The notes beneath the pieces were generated by a model. That model did not search any database, was not told where the DNA came from, and saw only the letters and a program-made list of their open reading frames with translations. Below, in pieces: positions 32,888-41,113 of a stretch of DNA of 64,000 nt. The stretch lies in the NCBI RefSeq assembly GCF_001517105.1, contig NZ_LPVF01000012.1, positions 124,001 through 188,000 of the forward strand, read 5' to 3'. A program made the translations under genes and the position numbers. Positions within the stretch are counted from its first letter, which is position 1. Each line of letters begins with the position of its first letter. The stretch comes from Bacillus halotolerans (GTDB lineage Bacteria > Bacillota > Bacilli > Bacillales > Bacillaceae).

Positions 32888-33619
32888 TTACCGTTTGGTT
32901 TTTAAACTCAAAAGCTCATTGAATATCTTGGTCACTGTTCCGGAGTACCTGCTATCCTTGAGAGCTTTTTGTTTAGCCTCTTCGAGTTCTTTTTCTTTCG
33001 CGACAATCTCCGTTTGAGTGTTGTTTGTCGAAGGATTGCTTCCGCCCAAAGCGTCTGCTCCGATCGGCTGTTTAAACATCCACGGACTTGACGCTTTAAA
33101 TTCTGCGACCGCTTCTTCGGCTCCAACTACGTTTCCTTCTTCGTCAATCTGTACCGCTGACTTGTCGAGTAGCGCGAGAACTTGATTCGGATCGTTTGCG
33201 TTAAGTGACCGAGCGATAGCGCGAAGCTCCGTGTTAATGATCCTCTGGTTCGCAGCTTCTTGTGCCTTTTTCGCAGCTTCTGTAGCCTCTTCCGCTTTCT
33301 TGGCCGCTTCTTCTTTTTCGACTCTTAAACGTTCAGCTTCGGACATTTCCGCCTTTTTGCGCTCTTCTTCCGCTTCCTCATACGCTTTTAATCGTTTAAG
33401 CTGGTCCTCTACTTCCGCCTGCTTCTTTTTCTCGCGTTCAAGCCGTTTATTTAAAATCTCGTCAAGTTCGGCCTGCGTGAACGTCTTTTCCGGCTGTTGT
33501 GTTTGCTCTGTCGGTGTTGGTTCCGGCTCCCCAGCCGTAGTTTGAGCGTTTGTTTCTTCCGGTTCCTGTTCCGCGAAAAATTGTAGGTTTAAACGCAATA
33601 ACTTTCGTTGTACATCCAT
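32888..33619 (-). CDS. Capsid scaffolding protein (DUF4355 type)
   Basis: ATG at 33619 has GGAGG upstream; further-upstream frame has no ribosome-binding site. The 243-residue protein starts with LLRLNLQFFAE, then an acidic Pro/Thr/Gln-rich linker and a long coiled coil (about 70-160), and ends in a basic tail. This is the DUF4355 scaffold layout: coiled-coil assembly core that is removed from the procapsid. It precedes the major capsid gene, as usual. Confidence 0.8.
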   Translation of the reverse strand: MDVQRKLLRLNLQFFAEQEPEETNAQTTAGEPEPTPTEQTQQPEKTFTQAELDEILNKRLEREKKKQAEVEDQLKRLKAYEEAEEERKKAEMSEAERLRVEKEEAAKKAEEATEAAKKAQEAANQRIINTELRAIARSLNANDPNQVLALLDKSAVQIDEEGNVVGAEEAVAEFKASSPWMFKQPIGADALGGSNPSTNNTQTEIVAKEKELEEAKQKALKDSRYSGTVTKIFNELLSLKTKR

Positions 33620-33706
33620 TTGTATACCTCCGTTTAAAGCCCGTCGGCTATGGATTACGCAAAACAACAACCGATAGTTTAACGACATATCGTAGGTCAA
33701 GCGTTG

Positions 33707-35287
33707 TTATGCGTTAGGGTCTTTGTCGTCTTCTTCCGTTTCATCTTCCGGCGATCCGCCGTTTGTAGACTCACCGTAAGGGTCTTGCGACTGCATTTTA
33801 AGATTGCGCTCCTGTAAAATCTCCATAAATTTAGCTTCCGGATTTTCTTTTCCGCTTCGAGCGATCGCGCCCTTTACGGATTCCATTTCGTTAGAAATTT
33901 CTTCGCCTAGCTGCGTAATTAACGCCGCTTGGTCTTCCGGTAAAGGAAGTCCGAAGATAATTTTGTTATCGTAATACTCATCGACTTGCGATAGAAGCTT
34001 ATGGTCGTATTTGAATCGCGGATGTTCTTGGCGCGCTTTCATATAACGCAAGATATATTCGTTCAACGTTTGTAAACGGGACTGCCAAACGATCCAAGCC
34101 CGCTGCGTTTTCGAAATGATCGAGCCGTATAGCAGCTTTAGCGCCATGTCGTTAATACCGCCGGTATTCATATCAGCCGTATTGACCATCGGAACTTCGC
34201 TGATTTCGTGGAGCCGTTTCTGCATCCGGTCAAGGTACGCTTCGATCGCTTCTTTAAATTTAAATCCACTTTCAAGCTTCTTCGCGTCTGGCGTCCCTCC
34301 GCCTTCTTGGCCCGATTCTCCGAGGTCCCAAATCGCACTAGGCGAAACTTGAAACGGATTTTTCGGATCATAATCTACGTCAGTTAGTAACGTAATCGCA
34401 AACATTTCAAACCGAAGGGCATCGGAGTAGTCCGATATTTTACGGTCTATTTCGTCGGCCGTGTCGATCAGTTTCTCGATCTCGCTGTAACCTTCGCTAT
34501 GTCCAGTAAGTTTGTCCGTTGGGATATGAACAACCGGGATAAAATCGAGCCCCATCGATTTTCTTTCGACTCTCTGATCGCGCAAGGACAGTCCGTCGTC
34601 ATAAACGGCTTCCTCGATCTCGCAATCATAGGCTCCGGTTTCTTCGTCCCCTTTCCATACGAGATAATACGAAAGCTTCCAAAGGCGCGTCTGCTCTTCG
34701 TCAAGCCACGCTACAAAATGAACAGCGTCTAATTGGTCGGCGTCCCATTCGTTATGAACAGCGATAACTTCCGTCGAAGGGTGCCACAGGATTTTAATTT
34801 CGCCGCGTCGAGTGTCGTAGTGGAGTCTTGCGTACACGCCCGTACGACTGATGGCACGATCTTTAGCCGCCGCGAGAAGCTTTTCGTGCATCCGGTTATC
34901 ATCCCAAACCCACTTCAGTAGCCGCTCTTTCGCCTTTGCCCGACTATTTTCCGCTTGCTGCTCCGCGCTTGGTTCGTAACCTGGTTGCATCATTTGCGCT
35001 GGATCGTCGATTACATCAGGCGGTACTGATACTTTCGGCTCTTTCTCGAATTGCCAAGCCGCCATCGTATCGATCAACTTTCGCGGGTAGTTCATCGAAA
35101 GTGTAGTCGGCTCATATGCGATGTTGTCCGGCTTAATATAGTCGGACCAAACGTTTAGGCTGCCTTCATAGCGCCGATAAAGCTTAATTTCGTCGCAAAT
35201 ACGCTGGAATTCGCGTGAACCGATTGCTTCTTCGATAGGTATCACGAATTGAAACGGGTTAATAAAATTACGATCAACAATTACGAT
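33707..35287 (-). CDS. Portal protein (SPP1 gp6-like), probable ATC start
   Basis: The conserved portal domain covers the protein (RRYEGSLNVWSDYIKPDN, TMAAWQFEKEPKVSVPPD, ISRTGVYARLHYD, HVAWLDEEQTRLWK, YEIEKLIDTADEIDRKISDYSDALRFEM, IYGSIISKTQRAWIVWQSRLQTLNEYILRY). The dodecameric portal is the DNA gate. A GTG at 35245 lacks a ribosome-binding site. GGAGG lies 8 nt before ATC at 35287, and the 14 added codons read VIVDRNFINPFQFV, typical of this portal group. The first residue would be Met if ATC initiates. Gives 526 residues. Confidence 0.85.
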   Translation of the reverse strand: MVIVDRNFINPFQFVIPIEEAIGSREFQRICDEIKLYRRYEGSLNVWSDYIKPDNIAYEPTTLSMNYPRKLIDTMAAWQFEKEPKVSVPPDVIDDPAQMMQPGYEPSAEQQAENSRAKAKERLLKWVWDDNRMHEKLLAAAKDRAISRTGVYARLHYDTRRGEIKILWHPSTEVIAVHNEWDADQLDAVHFVAWLDEEQTRLWKLSYYLVWKGDEETGAYDCEIEEAVYDDGLSLRDQRVERKSMGLDFIPVVHIPTDKLTGHSEGYSEIEKLIDTADEIDRKISDYSDALRFEMFAITLLTDVDYDPKNPFQVSPSAIWDLGESGQEGGGTPDAKKLESGFKFKEAIEAYLDRMQKRLHEISEVPMVNTADMNTGGINDMALKLLYGSIISKTQRAWIVWQSRLQTLNEYILRYMKARQEHPRFKYDHKLLSQVDEYYDNKIIFGLPLPEDQAALITQLGEEISNEMESVKGAIARSGKENPEAKFMEILQERNLKMQSQDPYGESTNGGSPEDETEEDDKDPNA

Positions 35288-35306
35288 TTAAAACGCCTCC
35301 TTTCGT

Positions 35307-37058
35307 TTAGTAACGGTAATTACCGACATTACCGCCTTTGCGTCTGCGCGATTTAGCCGCAGCAGAAACCGCCATTTCTAAAGCATCGATAACGTCATCG
35401 TGGGCTCCGGTTCCGTACTGTTCGAATTGCTCAAGTAATAGCGCATGCCTCCGATCAAACTGGATTGTTCCGTTCTCGATTGAAGGCAATAACGCTTCGA
35501 TACGGAGCTCTTTACGGCTACGGTGTTTTATTTTCTTAACGCGAGTATCTGCCGGATAGCCAGCTTTCGTTAATTGTTTCTTGAGCTCATCTACGAAAAA
35601 CTCTTGCGCCGCCTGTGCTTCTGCCGCAATTACGGTCGGCTGAAACTTAACGACCTTCTCGACGATGACTTTCATAAACTCGTCCGGCTTCAAACGCTGT
35701 CCGAACGCGTCAATAACATAAATAGAGCCGCTAATCTTATCGATAGCGACTGTCGTTATTGCGGAATAGTCTCCACGCTCTTTCCCCATCGCAAAATCCA
35801 CCGCAAGGGAAACGTCATATTTCATGTAATCTATATTACCGTTGTGGTACGTGAACTTTTCCGGATTAAAAATCATCGATTCCTCGTCGATTGGATGGTT
35901 CATGTACTCGGTATTGAACGCTTTTGATCCGTTATCCCATTTCCAGCGCATTAATTTAAACAACGGCTGGACTTCCGGCCATAAAACTCGGCTGCCGCGC
36001 AATAATTCGGCTTCATTTTCTTTATAAAACCGTTCTGCGTCGGCTAATCGGTTCGGATTTTCGCGATCAATATAAATTAGGCGGCACTTTTCCCAAAGAT
36101 CGAGTCGTTCCGGTTGTTTGATAATGGCGCGATAGACTTTCGTGACGAAGTCCGACCGCTTATATAGAACGTGCATTAAGAGAGCGTCCATGTGAACCGT
36201 CGTTCCCATGTAAACGAAGGCCGTCCGCTTTCCTTTCGGATCACCTAACGGCATGACCGTTTGAGAGAACCAGTTCCGGAGACTATTTCGCTGTTCCGGC
36301 GTGCTGGCGTTTCCTCCTGGGCGCGCATCCTCTAAGTCGTCGCAAATAATAAGGTCCGGACGCGTACCGTTCCAGTTACGACCACGCAACGCTTGACCGG
36401 TAGATGCCGCTTGGACTAGCGCGAGCTGCTTTCGACTGTCTCCGTCTGGATGCCACGCGATAAATGATTCGGAGTTATCGATAATATTCGCTTGGTCTTG
36501 CGGCGACAATAACGGGCCGAAGTCGGCGCGCAGCTTCTTGTTAAACTTGAGCTGATTCCGAATCCATTCCATATTCGCTTTCGATACCGAAGGCGTTTCC
36601 GAAATGATGATCGTGTATTTCCGTCGCCGATAAACGATTTCGTGAACCGGAAAGGCTTTCGATAAGTAAGTCGACTTTGCGTGCGAACGAGGCGCCGCTG
36701 CCGCTATCTTTTCGTTAACCTTTTCGGAAGACACGACGTTCATAATGTCGCATATCTCTACGTGGAAATCGGGCGCTTCGCTCACATCCGTAACATCGAA
36801 TCCGTCCCAGTTTCCGTCATTATCCGGGTTTCGTGCGTCCGAGAAATATTCGATTGAGAACTCGAGCAGATTACCTTCGCATCGATGAATCCGTTTAAGC
36901 CGCTCAAGCTCGGTCGCTTTTTCGTAATAATCGGCGATCTCTGACGCAGGAATGTCGTCGCCGTACGTTTCATCTAACGCGTCTAAGTATTCAGTTAGAA
37001 CGTTGATTAATTCAGCGCGTTCAGCCGGTTTGAGCCAGCGTCCGTCAACCCATGCGAT
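35307..37058 (-). CDS. terL: Terminase large subunit (TerL), probable ATC start
   Basis: Walker A is APRSHAKST (about residues 125-133 of the long form), Walker B LIICDDLE, and the RNase-H-like nuclease starts at AVDFAMGKERGDYSA. The canonical GTG at 36785 would leave Walker A only ~35 residues from the start, shorter than usual. The same frame is open 91 codons upstream and encodes family-like sequence (RCEGNLLEFSIEYFSDARNPDND, DVSEAPDFHVEICD). AAGGAGG lies 8 nt before ATC at 37058, and no ATG/GTG/TTG exists in that frame there. The nearby ATG is out of frame and stops after two codons. Confidence 0.88.
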   Translation of the reverse strand: MAWVDGRWLKPAERAELINVLTEYLDALDETYGDDIPASEIADYYEKATELERLKRIHRCEGNLLEFSIEYFSDARNPDNDGNWDGFDVTDVSEAPDFHVEICDIMNVVSSEKVNEKIAAAAPRSHAKSTYLSKAFPVHEIVYRRRKYTIIISETPSVSKANMEWIRNQLKFNKKLRADFGPLLSPQDQANIIDNSESFIAWHPDGDSRKQLALVQAASTGQALRGRNWNGTRPDLIICDDLEDARPGGNASTPEQRNSLRNWFSQTVMPLGDPKGKRTAFVYMGTTVHMDALLMHVLYKRSDFVTKVYRAIIKQPERLDLWEKCRLIYIDRENPNRLADAERFYKENEAELLRGSRVLWPEVQPLFKLMRWKWDNGSKAFNTEYMNHPIDEESMIFNPEKFTYHNGNIDYMKYDVSLAVDFAMGKERGDYSAITTVAIDKISGSIYVIDAFGQRLKPDEFMKVIVEKVVKFQPTVIAAEAQAAQEFFVDELKKQLTKAGYPADTRVKKIKHRSRKELRIEALLPSIENGTIQFDRRHALLLEQFEQYGTGAHDDVIDALEMAVSAAAKSRRRKGGNVGNYRY

Positions 37059-37087
37059 AAAGATCGCCTCCTTTTCGTTAATTTCGT

Positions 37088-37116
37088 TTGACTTTCGTTA
37101 TCATTTTCGTTACTAT
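37088..37116 (+). promoter_or_regulatory. Promoter of the tyrosine recombinase gene
   Basis: TTGACT (37088-37093), 17 bp, TACTAT (37111-37116), just ahead of the inverted-repeat site and the recombinase start. Confidence 0.55.
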
Positions 37117-37119
37117 GAG

Positions 37120-37145
37120 TGTAACAAAATATAAATTAAGTTACG
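37120..37145 (+). repeat. Dif-like site A / operator of the recombinase gene
   Basis: TGTAAC-N14-GTTACG, embedded in GAGTGTAACA and ATTAAGTTAC blocks that recur at 38573-38600. Arms with a short centre look like a tyrosine-recombinase core site or an operator. Confidence 0.45.
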
Positions 37146-37158
37146 GAGAGTGAACGAA

Positions 37159-37710
37159 ATGGCTAACGAAGTATTCCCGATTAAATCTAAGCGCGATTTT
37201 AATAAACTGAAGAACGCCCTGAACGGTCGCAACCGTCTGTTATTGACGCTCGGCACCGCTTTTGGGCTGCGTATCAGCGACTTATTAACGCTTAAGGTCG
37301 GGGATCTTCGCGGCCAAGATTCGCTAGTCATTACGGAACAAAAACGTAAGAAAAAACGTAAGATTACGTTTAGTTCGTCCGTGCTGCGCGAAATCAAGAC
37401 GTATTTAAGTGACGCTGACGATAAAGACTACGTATTTGCCAGCCGTCAAGGTGGCGGCAAGCCGATTAGTCGCGTTCAAGCGTACCGGATACTCAACGAC
37501 GCTGCCGAACGGGCCGGCATTGCGGATAAAATCGGCGCGATAGGAACGCATTCGCTCCGTAAGACGTTCGGCTATCGGCTGCACGAAAACGGCGTTGATA
37601 TTACGCGCATTATGTCTATACTCGGACACTCAAGCGAGCGCGAAACGTTGAGATACATCGGAATAACGGCCGACGAAATATCGGAAGCTTACGAAAGCAT
37701 CGAGGTTTAA
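37159..37710 (+). CDS. Small tyrosine-type site-specific recombinase
   Basis: ATG at 37159 has GGAG at 10 nt. The 183-residue protein is essentially only the catalytic domain: Arg38 in AFGLRISDLLTL, a basic beta-hairpin (EQKRKKKRKI, candidate catalytic Lys), His131-x-x-Arg134 in THSLRKTFGYRL, His157 in ILGHSSERETLRY and Tyr166. The N-terminal core-binding domain of full integrases is missing. It is transcribed against the structural genes, lying between TerL and TerS and flanked by two direct copies of a dif-like sequence. It may act in integration, dimer resolution or self-mobility. Confidence 0.88.
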   Translation: MANEVFPIKSKRDFNKLKNALNGRNRLLLTLGTAFGLRISDLLTLKVGDLRGQDSLVITEQKRKKKRKITFSSSVLREIKTYLSDADDKDYVFASRQGGGKPISRVQAYRILNDAAERAGIADKIGAIGTHSLRKTFGYRLHENGVDITRIMSILGHSSERETLRYIGITADEISEAYESIEV

Positions 37711-37850
37711 GCCTGCGGTGCTTTTTTTATTTACGCAAGCACAAAAAGACCGCCGCCGTAGGGTGCGGAAGCCTCGTTCTGATTGCGTTAGACTCACGTA
37801 GGCTAAGTCGACCGTCGGGTTCTAAACCCTTTCGAATGTCGAACGCAAGT

Positions 37851-38042
37851 CTAAATTAATCTCTCGACAGCTGGGCGCCCATGTATCCCGTTATCGCCTA
37901 ATTCAGCAAGCGCGACTATAATCTCTTCATCCGTCAAGTCGATTCCAATTTGTTTTACCTGTAAAAAGGCGTCGATAATCATATCCGTTGTTATGTTGTG
38001 ACGTTCTGCCGCCGAGTAAACAAATCGAAGAATACGCTCCAC
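37851..38042 (-). CDS. Hypothetical 63-aa protein
   Basis: GTG at 38042 has GGAGGG upstream. The 63-residue helical protein (RILRFVYSAAERHNITTDMIIDAFLQ, LTDEEIIVALAELGDNG) has no known motif. It belongs to the segment inserted between TerL and TerS. The final residues are GRPAVERLI. Confidence 0.5.
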   Translation of the reverse strand: MERILRFVYSAAERHNITTDMIIDAFLQVKQIGIDLTDEEIIVALAELGDNGIHGRPAVERLI

Positions 38043-38156
38043 CTTCTCGCCCTCCCTTTGAAATTACACGAAATTAGCGTTTCTAACGTTTACCCTACCG
38101 AATACCCTCCGGCTGGATTAAAACGGCTGTGGCGCTTTAATTTCGTGGTAGAATCG

Positions 38157-38435
38157 TTATCTATTACGTAATTGTTCGATAACCCACTCCGCTCCCATTA
38201 AGAAATCGCTCGTCACTCCGAAATAAGGTGCGTCTGTTAGCGAAATCCCTAGCGCATCTAGCGCTTCTTTTGGCGGGCTGGTGCCGCCGACTACTGCGAT
38301 TTCAGATTCCGGAAGCTTTTCGGAAAACTTAACCGCGATAAAATAGCCGTCAGTTGTCAGGCGATCGCTTACCGTTACTTCTTCGCCTTTGAATTCCGTT
38401 AAATCAGCGATAATACTTTCGATTCCTCGTGGCAT
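38157..38435 (-). CDS. Hypothetical 92-aa protein
   Basis: ATG at 38435 has GGAGG upstream. The soluble alpha/beta protein (SIIADLTEFKGEEVTVSDRLTTDGYFIAVKF, SPPKEALDALGISLTDAP) is not recognised. It lies in the same inserted segment and could be co-transcribed with the 63-aa gene. Confidence 0.55.
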   Translation of the reverse strand: MPRGIESIIADLTEFKGEEVTVSDRLTTDGYFIAVKFSEKLPESEIAVVGGTSPPKEALDALGISLTDAPYFGVTSDFLMGAEWVIEQLRNR

Positions 38436-38548
38436 AGTGGACGCCTCCTTTCCGTTAGGTCAAAGTGAATTTTTGAAATACGCGTTTAAAATGTGCCTGG
38501 CGTCCGGGCTTTTCGTTTTTCCTCCCCCGCCCCCTTTTCGTTTTTCAT

Positions 38549-38600
38549 ACGGTATGCACCGTTTTGTATATCGAGTGTAACATTATCGGATTAAGTTACA
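38549..38600 (+). repeat. Dif-like site B with adjacent palindrome
   Basis: TGTAAC-N13-GTTACA (38576-38600) repeats the arms and flanking bases of site A (37120-37145) in the same orientation. An ACGGT-ATGC-ACCGT palindrome lies 14 nt upstream (38549-38562). No gene starts behind it, unlike at site A. Confidence 0.45.
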
Positions 38601-38878
38601 GTGGAGGGGTGGTCCGGTCGTTGATATAACGGCATTCATTCGTGTTTGTATTGCGTTATGTATTACGTTTTATTTATGCATCGTATGAACCGTGATATAT
38701 CAACGTTTATATATACGGCAGTGATAACGCGATATGTATAAGATACTGTATAATTGCGGGGCCTATTCCGAAAGTGATCGAGGGGTCGCGCGCCAATGAG
38801 CCTCGGCTGATAAAATAAAAGCGCCCGTCAAACGGCGTAACCTACCGCTATCAGAACGCTTCATATATTACTGTCCGC
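38601..38878. other. Non-coding region upstream of TerS-distal end
   Basis: No credible gene. Rich in GTTATG/TATATC-type repeats and a GATATATCAACGTTTATATATA stretch region; near 38815-38840 a GCGCCCGTCAAACGGCG inverted motif. As it lies next to terS, the packaging (pac or cos) site could be here. Confidence 0.35.
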
Positions 38879-39265
38879 CTATTCTTCCGTTTTACGTTGC
38901 GCCCTCAGACGCTCTATTTCCGCCTTGATATCCGCTATGTTATTACCGTCATTCTTAACGTCTACTTCCGTTCTCTCCGTCAGCATATCGTGCCACTGCA
39001 TATATGTCCGTAGCATCGCGGCATTTCCATCGTTAATAATATGATCGGGTATTGACGCTATGATATCCGGCATTCTTTCCGCTGATTGCTTCTTAATTCT
39101 GCGTTTTAATTCTTCGTAAAAGTCATCGTTGTTTCGCCAGTTATGCAACGTCTGTCTTGTAACGCCTACTGCATCGGCAATCTGATCGTAAGTCAGTCCG
39201 CCTCTGTTCGGCTGCGATAAAAATTCGATAGCAGCGATTTGTTTTTCGCTAAGTTTCCGAGCCAT
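38879..39265 (-). CDS. terS: Terminase small subunit (phBC6A51-like HTH)
   Basis: The 128-residue protein starts with a helix-turn-helix (RKLSEKQIAAIEFLSQPNRGGLTYDQIADAVGVTRQTLHNWRNND) and has helical oligomerisation parts and a C-terminal AEIERLRAQRKTEE. This matches the phBC6A51 family of Bacillus phage small terminase subunits, which bind the packaging site and feed DNA to TerL. ATG at 39265 follows AAAGGAGGG. It is separated from TerL by 1.8 kb holding the recombinase segment. Confidence 0.8.
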   Translation of the reverse strand: MARKLSEKQIAAIEFLSQPNRGGLTYDQIADAVGVTRQTLHNWRNNDDFYEELKRRIKKQSAERMPDIIASIPDHIINDGNAAMLRTYMQWHDMLTERTEVDVKNDGNNIADIKAEIERLRAQRKTEE

Positions 39266-39714
39266 TTCCGCCCTCCTTTCCGTTAAGTTTTACGTAGCTT
39301 TACGTCCTTCTATTACGTATAGACAGCTAACGAAGTAAAAGTCACTATATTACCGTTAAATTAACGTAATAAATTTCGATAGATTAGCGCAATTCTTTCC
39401 GTATGTATTTAAACATAGCGCTAATTCCGGTCGCTTCGCTCCCTACATACGCGCAGATATTAATTAATAAGTACTTGATCGCGATAATACTGGACGAAGT
39501 GAAACGGAGTTCCAGAGGCTTGTGATTCACAAGACTAAGAAGTGATTGGCGGCCTAAAATCGCTGTATCCCTTGCGGCTCTAAGCGCGAACCCACTTTTC
39601 AGGTGTACGAATAAAGTCGTGTTTTTCGCCGATTTGTACGAATAAAGTCGTGTTCATTATCAATTAGTTTTCCGTAATTGAGAATCGAACTATACGAAAA
39701 AAGATGACGCCAAC
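39266..39714. other. Non-coding region with an 18-20-bp direct repeat
   Basis: No credible gene in 449 bp upstream of terS. TGTACGAATAAAGTCGTG occurs at 39604 and again at 39635 (offset 31 bp). Candidate regulatory, packaging or origin sequence. A 25-codon frame (39580-39657, minus) lacks a ribosome-binding site. Confidence 0.4.
39604..39654 (+). repeat. Tandem 20-bp direct repeat
   Basis: Two identical 20-bp copies begin at 39604 and 39635, separated by 11 bp. They are about 340 bp from the terS start. Confidence 0.75.
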
Positions 39715-40740
39715 TCAACGCCACCTCAACGACAGTATTTTCCCCGCTAGAAATAACCCGAATACCGCCTTCCGTTTTAGCATCGCCAGGTAAATCCGCC
39801 GCGCCAAACTCTCCTCGTGCTGCAACGCTATCTCTACCGCCTTCCCTACGTTCGGATGCTCGACTATGCGCTCAATCAACGCTAATTTTTCGCGCATCCC
39901 TTTATCGCAGCCCGGCTTAAATTCGTTCTGTATACACCCGTTTACCGCGATATAACACTTCCGCCGAGCTAAGTCTACCGCAACCTTTTCGTCGTATAAC
40001 CTCCATCGTTTCGCATACGTTTCTAGCGTGTTTCCGTTTATGTACGAATCGAATAGCTCAGGATTATATTTGCGCATTAAACTGGCGTCGTTTATTTGCC
40101 GGTAATGGTACAACGGTTTATCGATATAATAAGCCGTCTGACAATACGTAAACGCGTCCATATTAAACAGCCAATCTTCGCCGAGATACTTACCGTCAGG
40201 AAACGCTAAACCATACGTATCTATTAAACTTTTTCGGATTAACTTCCATACGCCGCCATATGAGCCGTTATATAAAAAGTCCGTTAATATTTCCGCTTTA
40301 ATTTCGTCCCGACCTAACGGCGTATTTGCTTTTGTGCGATAACTTTTCGTATAGTTTTTCGTAGGGTCTTCGTAATCCCAGCAGATATCCGTAAATACAA
40401 TATCGGCGTTATTTGCGACGGCGGCTTCGTACATGGTCGCGTATGTCTCTCGTTCGATCCAATCGTCGGCGTCGATAAATGCGACGAATTCGCCGCGCGC
40501 CTGCTCCAGCGCATTATTTCGCGCCGTGGCCGGTCCCTGATTCGCTTGGTAGATCGGCTTGACACGTTCGTCAATGGCTTCGTAGTATCGTAAAATATTG
40601 CGCGTTGAATCGGTCGAGCCGTCATCTACGATCAAAACTTCGATATTCTTCAGCGTCTGGCCGAGCACGCTGTCTAAGCATTCGCGCAGGTACTTTTCGC
40701 CGTTGTATACCGGTATAATAACGCTCATTTTCGGAGTCAT
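39715..40740 (-). CDS. Glycosyltransferase family 2 (phage moron)
   Basis: ATG at 40740 has AAAGGG at 9 nt. The 341-residue enzyme has the GT-A start MSVIIPVYNGEKYLRECLDS, IVDDGSTDST (nucleotide-binding Asp), QGPATARNNALEQARGEFVAFIDADDWIE (DXD motif DAD) at about residue 95, and a C-terminal domain with GEDWLFNM. It transfers a sugar from a nucleotide sugar, probably to a surface polymer, and could alter teichoic-acid or capsule receptors of the lysogen. It has its own promoter and 18-bp palindrome and is transcribed away from the XRE gene. Confidence 0.88.
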   Translation of the reverse strand: MTPKMSVIIPVYNGEKYLRECLDSVLGQTLKNIEVLIVDDGSTDSTRNILRYYEAIDERVKPIYQANQGPATARNNALEQARGEFVAFIDADDWIERETYATMYEAAVANNADIVFTDICWDYEDPTKNYTKSYRTKANTPLGRDEIKAEILTDFLYNGSYGGVWKLIRKSLIDTYGLAFPDGKYLGEDWLFNMDAFTYCQTAYYIDKPLYHYRQINDASLMRKYNPELFDSYINGNTLETYAKRWRLYDEKVAVDLARRKCYIAVNGCIQNEFKPGCDKGMREKLALIERIVEHPNVGKAVEIALQHEESLARRIYLAMLKRKAVFGLFLAGKILSLRWR

Positions 40741-40756
40741 TTCGTCCACCCTTTCG

Positions 40757-40774
40757 GTTCGGGAATTCCCGAAC
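40757..40774 (-). promoter_or_regulatory. Perfect 18-bp palindrome in the glycosyltransferase leader
   Basis: GTTCGGGAATTCCCGAAC, a perfect palindrome about 17-34 nt downstream of the -10 and directly ahead of the ribosome-binding site. Its half-site order (GTTC..GAAC) is opposite to LexA boxes, so a separate repressor or an RNA hairpin over the start is likely. Confidence 0.6.
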
Positions 40775-40790
40775 TTGTATCGATAGGATA

Positions 40791-40818
40791 ATTATACCAA
40801 CTCGAATCCGAATTTCAA
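40791..40818 (-). promoter_or_regulatory. Promoter of the glycosyltransferase gene
   Basis: TTGAAA (40818-40813), 16 bp, TATAAT (40796-40791) on the minus strand. Confidence 0.65.
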
Positions 40819-40822
40819 GACG

Positions 40823-40850
40823 AAAAAAAGACGCCGATTTATTCAGCGTC
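40823..40850 (-). terminator. Terminator of the XRE gene
   Basis: GACGCTG and CGGCGTC pair on the minus strand, followed by seven T. The stem includes the last codons of the XRE gene. Confidence 0.7.
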
Positions 40851-41060
40851 CTCTTCCGTTTCTTTTACTTCGAATAATTCTTCGTATTTGGCTCCGGTTG
40901 CTTTCATAATCGATGCGACATGCCAATCGTAGTGTCTTTCGGAATTATCAAACCGAGATATCGACGCCTGTGGAACGCCGGATCTCCGCGATAATTCGGA
41001 TTGCGACCAATCTAGCTGCGAAAGAACCGCACCAAGACGAGGCTTTACCGTAAGTTTCAT
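40839..41060 (-). CDS. XRE-family repressor of the moron region
   Basis: ATG at 41060 follows GAGGTG. The 73-residue HTH protein (RLGAVLSQLDWSQSELSRRSGVPQASISRFDNSE, recognition helix QASISRFDNSE, acidic tail) is divergent from the poly-gamma-glutamate hydrolase gene. The palindrome TATACGCTAGCGTATA overlaps the -10 of both moron promoters nearby, so this is the likely repressor. Its own promoter is TTGCGA-N17-TATAAT. Confidence 0.8.
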   Translation of the reverse strand: MKLTVKPRLGAVLSQLDWSQSELSRRSGVPQASISRFDNSERHYDWHVASIMKATGAKYEELFEVKETEEDAE

Positions 41061-41078
41061 TTCGATCACCTCGCGACA

Positions 41079-41107
41079 ATTATACGCCAGAGAATATTTT
41101 TTCGCAA
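41079..41107 (-). promoter_or_regulatory. Promoter of the XRE repressor gene
   Basis: TTGCGA (41107-41102), 17 bp, TATAAT (41084-41079) on the minus strand. The half-palindrome TATACGC sits on the plus strand at 41081-41087. Confidence 0.6.
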
Positions 41108-41113
41108 TTCCTC

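Noticed and set aside
37711..37850. Possible tRNA or structured RNA (GTCGGGTTCTAAACCC)
   Set aside because: Only a poor T-arm-like match; no complete cloverleaf or anticodon stem could be built.
39580..39657. 25-codon minus-strand frame resembling the start of a replication protein (QIGEKHDFIRTPEKWVRA)
   Set aside because: No ribosome-binding site, stops early, and its codons are mostly the tandem repeat; no clear continuation in another frame that belongs to a known family.
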